Origin: Rhodoferax sp.
Lineage (GTDB): Bacteria; Pseudomonadota; Gammaproteobacteria; Burkholderiales; Burkholderiaceae_C
Reading direction: 5' to 3'
Length of the DNA: 38,465 bases
Assembly: GCA_030685025.1 (NCBI GenBank)
Contig: JAUXWC010000013.1
Span: forward strand, 1 to 38,465
The translations under genes were made by a program, and so were the position numbers. Positions 31,931 through 38,465 of the stretch are shown in pieces; positions within the stretch are counted from its first letter, which is position 1; every line of letters starts with the position of its first letter. A model generated the notes under the pieces. The model saw nothing but the letters and a program-made list of their open reading frames with translations, made no database searches and was not told the origin of the DNA.

Positions 31931-33205
31931 TTGCCCAGTCCACCCTACCTCCGACGTTTCATTCCCCTGGTCTTGGCGATCGCCGTCGCACAGACGGCTG
32001 CGGCGGACGTCGCCTTGCCTGATCCGCTTAGGCTTGTTGACGTGGCGGCGATCGCCGTGGATGGTCGAGCCGAGGTTGCAGCGGCTAAAGCCCGCGCGGA
32101 GGCCTTGGCGCAGCGTCCCGCCATCGTCTCAGCACCTGAAGACCCTATGGTTTCAGCCTCCATCGACCACTACCCCTACCGCGCGCCCGAGATGGAGGGT
32201 GGCATCCGATACAGCCGCAGCGTCACCATCGAGCAGAAGTTTCCCCTGTCTCGCGTGCGGACTCATCGCCGCGACGCTGCGCTTGCTGACGCCAAACGGG
32301 CCAGAGCGCTTGCTGACGCCACGGGTTTGGATATGGTCCAGGATGCGCAACGCAACTTCCTGATGTTGCATGAACGGCGGCGAATGAGGATCGTCATCGA
32401 CGAGCAGATCGCGCTGGCCCAACAACTCGTCGGTGCCGCTGCCAGTCGCTACGCCAGTGGTGCTGGCGTGCAGGCGGACGTCTTGCGCGCGGAAGTCGAG
32501 CTTGCTCGCCTGAAAGCGGAGCAGCAGGTTCAAACAGCCCAGAGTCGTGCCGCCGAGACGATGCTCAATGTCAGCCTGGGCCGTCCCGCCCAGTCGGTGA
32601 TTCCTGCCTTGTCGTACCAGCCAAATCGTGAGGAGCCGGCGTCCCAGGCCGTGGTGCTGGAGCGCGCCGCGTCGAATCGCCCGGAGTTGGGCGTCGGCAC
32701 AGCCGAAGTGGACCGAGCCAAGGCCGAAGTAGAAGTCATGCGCACGATGTACAAGCCCATGGCCATGGTTCGGATAGGACAGGCAAGAACGATGGCGGAC
32801 GGGGCCGGGGCCATGGTCATGATCGGCATCAGCGTGCCGATTTGGCGGGAGCGCCTGGATGCGGGTGTTTCCGAGGCGCGGGCGATGCAGCGCATGGCTG
32901 ATGCAGATCTGGAGTCAATGCGGCGCATGGTCTCTGGCGAGGTGCTCGCCGCGCGTGAAAAGGTCAACGCCAGTCGCACACAGTTGGTCGCTCTCGAATC
33001 GGAAGTACTGCCTCGCGCGCTGGTGGCCACCGATTCCGCGCTGGCGGCTTACGCCTCGGGGAAGGGTTCACTGGTCGCGGTGATCGAGTCCGCGCGCGCG
33101 CTCTGGGGTATTCAAGCAGAACTGGTCATGGCGGAGACAGCCATCGGCGACGCTTGGGCCAGGCTGGATCGGGCCATGGGGACACGACAGGAAACAAAGC
33201 CATGA
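31931..33205 (+). CDS. TolC-family outer-membrane component of a CusCBA-type metal efflux system
   Basis: A 424-residue outer-membrane factor. The TTG at 31931 is preferred as start because AGGAGA (31921-31926) precedes it and a signal peptide follows at once (PSPPYLRRFIPLVLAIAVAQ and TAAADV); an earlier TTG or GTG is open but lacks a ribosome site. The body has the two repeated long-helix halves typical of TolC proteins, for example DAQRNFLMLHERRRMRIVID and LRAEVELARLKAEQQVQTAQ. There is no lipobox, unlike E. coli CusC. It overlaps the adaptor gene by 4 bp (ATGA) and forms an operon with it and the RND pump. Confidence 0.85.
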   Translation: MPSPPYLRRFIPLVLAIAVAQTAAADVALPDPLRLVDVAAIAVDGRAEVAAAKARAEALAQRPAIVSAPEDPMVSASIDHYPYRAPEMEGGIRYSRSVTIEQKFPLSRVRTHRRDAALADAKRARALADATGLDMVQDAQRNFLMLHERRRMRIVIDEQIALAQQLVGAAASRYASGAGVQADVLRAEVELARLKAEQQVQTAQSRAAETMLNVSLGRPAQSVIPALSYQPNREEPASQAVVLERAASNRPELGVGTAEVDRAKAEVEVMRTMYKPMAMVRIGQARTMADGAGAMVMIGISVPIWRERLDAGVSEARAMQRMADADLESMRRMVSGEVLAAREKVNASRTQLVALESEVLPRALVATDSALAAYASGKGSLVAVIESARALWGIQAELVMAETAIGDAWARLDRAMGTRQETKP

Positions 33206-34447
33206 ATAGCATCAGCCGACGCACCCAGATACTGAGTGCCATCCTCCCCATGGCGTGCTGCTGGCCGTTCTCATCGTTCAGGACCAACGCCAAGGCTGGC
33301 CATTTTCACGGCATGTTCAGGCTCCACAGGCCCCTGCGACAGCGGTGCCTGTTGGCAACCAAGTACCGGGTTCCGCCGCCGCCCGTAAAGCCATTGAGTT
33401 GCCGGCCAATCAGATCGAGACGCTGGGAGTGCAGTTCGAATCGGTTGAGGTGCGGGCTATCAACGAACCCGACCGTGCGGTCGCCACGGTGGTCGTCGAT
33501 GAATCGCGCGTGGCACACGTTCACACGCGGGTCGCGGGCTGGCTCGAAGCCTTGTACGTCAACACCACCGGGCAGCAGGTGCGTGCCGGACAGGCCTTGG
33601 GCGGCGTGTTTTCCCAGGAGTTGTATTCTTCCCAGAGCGAATACCTGTCGGCCTGGCGGCGCGCCGCAACGGGTCCCGCAAGCGTGGTGCTGGAGGCATC
33701 GCGCACGCGTCTGATTTTGCTTGGCATGAGCGCGGCGGAGATCGAGGGCATCGAGAAAACCGGTACGGTGCGTCGGCTGGTCACGATCACCGCGCCGCAA
33801 AGCGGCATCGTGCTCAATCGCGGCGTGACCGAAGGCACAGCGGTCGATCCGTCCACCGAAATCCTCACGCTGGCCGATCTCTCCCAAGTGTGGGTGTTCG
33901 CGGAGGTCGCGGAAGCCGACGTTACGCGCATTGGCACCGGGACGCTGGCCACGCTGACGTTCCCGACCTCCCGCCTGGAGCCGATCAAGGCACGCGTGGA
34001 TTTCGTTTACCCGACCCTGACAGAGGGCACGCGGGCCGTGCGGGTGCGCTTGTCGGTTCCCAACCCAGGCGGAACCTTGCGCCCCGGCATGTACGGCCGT
34101 GCGGAATTTCCTGGCGCCTCCCGCGATGGCCTCACGGTAAAGCGCGACGCGGTGGTCGACACCGGTCAGTCGAAACACGTGTTCGTGCAAACATCGCCCA
34201 ATGTGTTCGAGCCGCGGCCGATCCAGGTCGGCGCCCAATTTGCGGACCGCGTTGAGATCCTGCAAGGGCTGGCGGCGGGCTGACGTCCGGGGTCTTCTTG
34301 ATTGACTCAGAGAGCCGTTTGCGCGCCTCCGCGGGCGCTGGGCATTCCGCGCATGGTGGGGCTACACCGTCCGACAAAAAAGGGGAGGCCGCTGCGGCGG
34401 CGGCCGCGCCGCCCAAGCCGGTCAAGCACGAGGACCACAAGCAATGA
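33202..34447 (+). pseudogene. CusB-type periplasmic adaptor, with frameshifts at both ends
   Basis: The central frame (33255-34283) encodes most of an efflux adaptor: VAGWLEALYVNTTGQQVRAG (lipoyl-like), a helical hairpin, ITAPQSGIVLNRGVTEGTAV, and barrel segments. The natural start is ATG 33202 in an ATGA overlap with cusC, but that frame (MNSISRRTQILSAILPMA) changes in the membrane-anchor region near 33253, where one base appears lost; the resumed frame reads LLAVLIVQ. At 34280-34283 the frame stops early, whereas another frame continues TSGVFLIDSESRLRAS and ends at 34447, overlapping cusA by 4 bp, so about 10 bases appear missing. With both lesions the adaptor is unlikely to be made normally. 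Sequencing error cannot be excluded. Confidence 0.8.
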
Positions 34448-37400
34448 TCGAGCGCATCATTGAATGGTGCGCCAGGCATCGCTGGATCGTTCTGGGGATC
34501 ACGCTGGTCCTGGCCGCCTGGGCGGTGGACTCGATTCGCAAGACGCCGCTCGATGCCCTTCCCGATCTATCTGATCCACAGGTGATTGTTTTCACGGATT
34601 GGATGGGGCGCAGCCCGGACTTGGTGGAGGACCAAATCACCTACCCGCTGGTGCGCGCCTTGCAAAGCACGCCCGGCGTGCGCACCGTGCGGGGCTACTC
34701 GATGTTCGGCATGAGCTTCGTCTACGCCATCTTTGGCGACGATACGGACATCTATTGGGCGCGTACCCGCGTGTTTGAGCAGATCGGGCGTGTGCGCCAG
34801 CAGCTTCCGGCGGGTGTGTCGCCCATGCTCGGACCCGATGCCAGCGGCGTGGGCTGGATCTACCAATACGTGCTTCAGGACAAGTCCGGGCAACTCAACC
34901 TGGCGGAACTGAGGGCCTTGCAAGACTTTGTCGTGCGTCCCGCGTTGCAGGGCGTGCAAGGGGTAGCGGAAGTGGCTTCGATCGGTGGCTTTGAGCGCCA
35001 GTACCAGATTGTGCTGGACCCCAAGAAGCTTGCCGCCTACGGCGCCACGCCGATGGATGTCTCCCGCGCGGTGCGTGACTCCAACGCGGAGGTCGGCGCA
35101 CGGGTGCTGGAAATGGGTGGTCGCGAATACGTGCTGCGCGGCCGCGGCTACGCCAAGACGCTGGAGGACCTGGAGCAGAGCGTGATCTCAGTTGCCGGCG
35201 GTGGTGCGCCGATCCGGATTCGTGACGTGGCCAGCGTGCAATTCGGCCCAGACATCCGCCGCGGCGCGGGCGACCTTGACGGCAATGGCGAGGTGGTCGG
35301 TGGCATCGTTGTGATGCGCCTGGGCTCCAATGCGCTGGATGTGATCCGTGCACTGGAAACCCAAATCGGGCAGTTGTCGCTGCCACCCGGTGTAAGCCTG
35401 AAGGTGACGCATGATCGCTCCGAGCTGATCAAGGGTTCGGTCCATACGCTGCGAGAAACCTTGATCACGCAAGGCGCGATCATTGCCTTCATCTGCCTGG
35501 TATTCCTGATGCACGCCGGCTCGGCGCTGGTTGCGCTGATCATTCTGATGACGTCGGTGCTGCTGTCCTTCATTGGCATGCGCTACCTCGGCCTGTCGGC
35601 CAACATCATGTCCTTGGGCGGCATCGCCATTGCAGTCGGTGAGTTGAGCGACGCGGCGATTGTCCTGATTGAGAACGCACACAAGCGGCTAGCGGAGAAT
35701 CCGCGCCGCGAGGACCGCGTTCGCATCATCATCGACTCTTGCAAAGAAGTTGGGCGCCCGATCTTCTACTCACTGCTGCTCATTACGGTGGCTTTCTTGC
35801 CCATTTTGACCGTGACAGGCCAGGCGGGGAAGCTGTTCGCGCCGCTGGCATATACCAAGACGTTTGCGATGTTCGTCGCCGCCGTGTTGTCGATCACCTT
35901 GGCGCCACCGCTCATGATCTGGTTGCTGCGTGGCCGCTTTCGTACCGAGGCACAGAACCCGCTGAATCGCGTGCTTGGGCGCTGGTATCGGCCGGTCGCC
36001 GGTTTCATCGTTCGTCAGCGCCTGGCGGTGGTCGCACTCGCCGTTCTGGCCATGACCGTGACGATACCGGTCTTCATGCGCATGGGCTCCGAATTCATGC
36101 CCCCCTTGGATGAGGGCGCGCTGCTGGTGATGCCGACGACGTTTTCCGGCATCGCCATCGAGGAAGCGCGGCGGGCGATGAGCGCACAAGACCGCATCAT
36201 CAAGGGCTTTCAAGAAGTGGCGATGGTGCACGGCAAGGCGGGTCGCGCCGACACCGCCACCGACCCGGCACAGTTGGACATGAGTGAGTTGGTGGTGAGC
36301 TTGAAACCCCGCGACCAGTGGCCGGCCCTGCCGACGCTGCGCTGGTACAGCCATTGGGCGCCGGATTGGCTCAAAGCAGTGCTGCGCCTGGTATGGCCGG
36401 ATCGTCGTGCACGGACCATGGAAGAACTTTCGCGCGATCTGGACCAGGCCTTGCGCACGCCCGGCTATCAGATGGCCATTGCGCCACCGATTCGCACCCG
36501 CATCGACATGCTCACCACGGGCGTGCGCACGCCCGTGGGCATCAAGGTCTTCGGCCCGGACCTGCAAGGGATTGAGCGGCTGAGCCTCGAACTGGAAGGC
36601 ATGTTGCGCCAAGTGCCGGGCACCCGCAGCACGTTCGCGGAACGCCAAAGCGGACGTGAGTACATCGACATCGTTCCCCGGCGCGATGACATCGCGCGCC
36701 ATGGCTTGAGTGTGCGCGATGTGATGGATCTGGTGGAGGCGGGTGTGGGTGGAATGTCCGTGTCCACGGTCATCGACGGTCGCGCACGGTATTCAGTCAA
36801 CGTGCGTTACGGATCGGACTTTCGCGCCGACCCGCAGGCCTTGCAGGACTTGCTGATACCGATTCCGGCCACGAAAACCTTGTCATTCGCGGGCGGCGCA
36901 GGCGCAGGCCGGGGCAGTTCACCCCCCGGGCAAGCGCCGGTGCAATCGCGCAGTGGTGGCAGTGCTGGCATGGGCGATGCGGGCGGCATGGGCGGGGGCG
37001 GCATGGGTGCCGGCGGGACGCCAGCAAGTGCCGTGGGGATGGCGGCACCGTCGGGCAGCGGGAATGACTGGGACAGAGGGCGGCAGTCCGGCACGGTCCT
37101 GCCACTTTCGGCGCTCGCCGATGTCCGGGTCGTCACCGGTCCGCCGATGATCAAGAACGAGAACGGCACCCTGGTTGGCTACGTCTTTGCGGACATCGAC
37201 AGCTCCCAACGCGACCTGGGCGGTTGGGTCGACGATGCCAAAAAAGTGGTTGCTCGGCAGCTCACGCTACCGCCGGGTTATCGCCTGCAATGGACCGGCC
37301 AATACGAGTTCATGGCGGAGATGGAGGCGCGTCTGCAAACCGTGATTCCCTTGACGCTGGTGCTGGTGGCGGCGCTGTTGTTCTTGTCGATGGGCGGCTG

Positions 37401-37752
37401 GCCACAAACCTGGCTGGTCATGTTGACCGTGCCCTTCGCCATCGCTGGCAGTATTTGGTTGTTGTCACTGCTCAACTACAACTTGTCCACGGCAGTATGG
37501 GTTGGCTTGATCGCAGTGGGAGGCGTCGCGGCGCAAACCGGCATCGTGGTGGCGACCACGGTTTTCGGCTTGATGCCGCTGCTGTGGGAATCGGGCGTGG
37601 GCGCCGATCTGTCGGCGCGCACCGCCGCACCGGTCGTGGGGGGATTGTGGTTCTGTATGTTTCTGACGCTGATGGTCTTGCCCGCCGCGTATGCCCTGTG
37701 GCGCCGCTGGCAGTTTGCCCACCGGCCCGACGAAGGAGTGCCTCAAGCGTGA
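34444..37752 (+). CDS. CusA-type heavy-metal RND pump with Gly/Met insert and internal deletion
   Basis: A 1102-residue inner-membrane proton-driven pump of the HME-RND class. The three methionines matching the Cu(I)/Ag(I) triad of E. coli CusA are present in LLVMPTTFSG, AQLDMSELVVSL and RIDMLTTGV. Compared with CusA, residues about 815-880 are an added Gly/Ser/Met-rich stretch (GGMGGGGMGAGG and flanks) in the second periplasmic region. Near residue 1035, GVAAQTGIV is joined directly to VATTVFGLMPLLW; about 45 residues that normally lie between, including the cytoplasmic loop with VRPKAMT, are missing in frame. The pump therefore may not fold. The ATGA overlap with cusB and the GTGA overlap downstream mark an operon. 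Confidence 0.88.
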   Translation: MIERIIEWCARHRWIVLGITLVLAAWAVDSIRKTPLDALPDLSDPQVIVFTDWMGRSPDLVEDQITYPLVRALQSTPGVRTVRGYSMFGMSFVYAIFGDDTDIYWARTRVFEQIGRVRQQLPAGVSPMLGPDASGVGWIYQYVLQDKSGQLNLAELRALQDFVVRPALQGVQGVAEVASIGGFERQYQIVLDPKKLAAYGATPMDVSRAVRDSNAEVGARVLEMGGREYVLRGRGYAKTLEDLEQSVISVAGGGAPIRIRDVASVQFGPDIRRGAGDLDGNGEVVGGIVVMRLGSNALDVIRALETQIGQLSLPPGVSLKVTHDRSELIKGSVHTLRETLITQGAIIAFICLVFLMHAGSALVALIILMTSVLLSFIGMRYLGLSANIMSLGGIAIAVGELSDAAIVLIENAHKRLAENPRREDRVRIIIDSCKEVGRPIFYSLLLITVAFLPILTVTGQAGKLFAPLAYTKTFAMFVAAVLSITLAPPLMIWLLRGRFRTEAQNPLNRVLGRWYRPVAGFIVRQRLAVVALAVLAMTVTIPVFMRMGSEFMPPLDEGALLVMPTTFSGIAIEEARRAMSAQDRIIKGFQEVAMVHGKAGRADTATDPAQLDMSELVVSLKPRDQWPALPTLRWYSHWAPDWLKAVLRLVWPDRRARTMEELSRDLDQALRTPGYQMAIAPPIRTRIDMLTTGVRTPVGIKVFGPDLQGIERLSLELEGMLRQVPGTRSTFAERQSGREYIDIVPRRDDIARHGLSVRDVMDLVEAGVGGMSVSTVIDGRARYSVNVRYGSDFRADPQALQDLLIPIPATKTLSFAGGAGAGRGSSPPGQAPVQSRSGGSAGMGDAGGMGGGGMGAGGTPASAVGMAAPSGSGNDWDRGRQSGTVLPLSALADVRVVTGPPMIKNENGTLVGYVFADIDSSQRDLGGWVDDAKKVVARQLTLPPGYRLQWTGQYEFMAEMEARLQTVIPLTLVLVAALLFLSMGGWPQTWLVMLTVPFAIAGSIWLLSLLNYNLSTAVWVGLIAVGGVAAQTGIVVATTVFGLMPLLWESGVGADLSARTAAPVVGGLWFCMFLTLMVLPAAYALWRRWQFAHRPDEGVPQA

Positions 37753-37866
37753 ATACGCAAACTGTCAACGCCCTGCCGCAACGCAATCACCCCGGCCTGA
37801 GCAGTGAAGAAGCCGGGCGACGAGTGAGCAACTCATCGGAGCGCGGCAATGGCGGCTTGCGACCTC
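37749..37866 (+). pseudogene. Possible N-terminal remnant of a P-type cation ATPase
   Basis: GTG 37749 overlaps the cusA stop (GTGA) and opens a frame reading NTQTVNALPQRNHPGLSSEE and AGRRV. The block GLSSEEAGRR resembles the N-terminal domain of cation ATPases (GLSSEEAARRL). After about 40 codons the frame becomes the antisense of the DUF4148 gene and stops at 37934. The resemblance is short, so the assignment is weak. Confidence 0.3.
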
Positions 37867-37875
37867 CGATGCGAC

Positions 37876-38301
37876 TCAATCGTCGGCGAGTTCGCCGTTG
37901 CCGACGAACTCGCCGGTGCGCATCGCTTGGCTGAGTTCGCCCTTGACCTGGTCACGCGTGCGGCCCGACTGCAGCGGCTTGGCTGGATAGCGGTGGGGGT
38001 ACAACTCGTTTCCCTTGAGGCCCGTCACACTGAGCGAGTCACCGGTACGAATCGCCTGGACGAGTTCTGCCTTGACTTGTTCACGAGCGACGCTCGACTG
38101 CTCAGGCTTGACCGGATAGCGGTTGGGGTACAGATCTCTGGGTCTGGCGGCGAACTCGCCACTGCCGATGCTCTCGCCGGCGCGAATGGCCTGGCTGAGT
38201 TCGGCTCTAACTTGCTCTTGGGTTGCGCCAGCAAATGCGGGGCCAGCGGCGAGCAGGCCGCAGCCGATGATCAATGCGGTGGCTGAAAATTTGCTTGTCA
38301 T
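37876..38301 (-). CDS. DUF4148 exported protein with three internal repeats
   Basis: A 141-residue exported protein with a signal peptide (1-25, ending AGPAFAGA). The mature part has three copies of a unit of about 43 residues that begins (T/A)xxQVxxELxQAxRxG: TQEQVRAELSQAIRAG, AREQVKAELVQAIRTG and TRDQVKGELSQAMRTG. The first two are followed by a YPxRYPxKP segment (LYPNRYPVKP, LYPHRYPAKP). DUF4148 proteins are common in Burkholderiales and usually carry one or two such units; their role is not known. AGGAGAAA precedes the start. It is convergent with the efflux operon. Confidence 0.85.
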   Translation of the reverse strand: MTSKFSATALIIGCGLLAAGPAFAGATQEQVRAELSQAIRAGESIGSGEFAARPRDLYPNRYPVKPEQSSVAREQVKAELVQAIRTGDSLSVTGLKGNELYPHRYPAKPLQSGRTRDQVKGELSQAMRTGEFVGNGELADD

Positions 38302-38465
38302 GGTGATTTCTCCTGGAGCGTGTTAACTGGACAGTGCCTAGTTTCCCGCTGTTGTTCACGCCGCCATCCGGTCCTCATCAGGGGGCGGGTCATGTTTGCA
38401 GTATTTGGCCATGATTTTCGAGAGGTCGGGGGCCAAAGTGGGAACCGTTAAAAATACCGGGAGGC
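38302..38465. other. Right edge: DUF4148 upstream region, possible insertion-sequence end
   Basis: The first part is the upstream region of the DUF4148 gene. The last 70 bp include GTGGGAACCGTTAAAAATAC and CCGGGAGG, which in style resemble the repeated terminal sequences of IS21-type elements. A reverse frame at 38405 to about 38352 reads MAKYCKHDPPPDEDRMAA then stop, but has no recognised family. Both readings are weak because the window ends here. Confidence 0.2.

Noticed and set aside
34444-37752. Treating the CusA-like gene as a plain intact pump
   Set aside because: The reading frame is open, but comparison with the known CusA motif order shows a missing block near residue 1035, so intact function should not be assumed.

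Overview
The window looks like a chromosomal segment of a high-GC betaproteobacterium, most likely a Comamonadaceae-type Burkholderiales. This rests on the gene families present (DUF3305-DUF3306-ferredoxin-TorD formate dehydrogenase accessory genes, DUF4148, CreA, a VF530/SNF2 pair, a CusCBA-type efflux set) and on the dispersed repeats; no search was run.

Layout. 1-152: tail of a TetR-like regulator. 276-4923: NAD-dependent formate dehydrogenase, with a fused gamma/beta subunit and the molybdenum catalytic alpha subunit; both carry repeat-derived, in-frame peptide inserts. 4950-7750: a toxin-antitoxin island with an intact yefM-yoeB pair, an HTH-PIN pair, and remnants of higBA (two partial copies) and of a DUF1778 antitoxin. 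7847-13870: envelope and housekeeping genes: an orphan mlaF, an M28 peptidase, prc, creA, and an msrA whose N-terminus is an msrB remnant. 13943-17783: formate dehydrogenase accessory genes without structural genes beside them. 17896-18237: two tiny ORFs, the second encoding a secreted peptide with a C-x3-C-x5-C-x3-C tail. 18244-19923: formate-tetrahydrofolate ligase (reverse). 20244-22885: a DUF1566 remnant, an alpha/beta hydrolase, a truncated SDR and an M23 peptidase. 22912-24200: Fic protein with a small coupled ORF (reverse). 24465-29993: VF530 and SNF2 helicase genes; the last 295 bp of the helicase gene recur 1.7 kb downstream, bracketing a broken BRO-family antirepressor and a ribbon-helix-helix gene. 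30077-31588: a conserved-looking hypothetical and a class IV aminotransferase. 31931-37752: CusCBA-type metal efflux operon with lesions in cusB and cusA. 37749-38465: a possible ATPase remnant, a DUF4148 protein and a possible IS edge.

Functional themes. Formate is the strongest: NADH-producing oxidation (FdsBA-like), assembly factors for a second formate dehydrogenase, and Fhs, which moves formate onto tetrahydrofolate. The second theme is genome decay: several accessory genes carry single-base frameshifts or deletions (higA, DUF1778, BRO, cusB, cusA), while the core genes are intact. Either relaxed selection or sequencing error could produce the single-base cases. No tRNA, rRNA or CRISPR array was seen.
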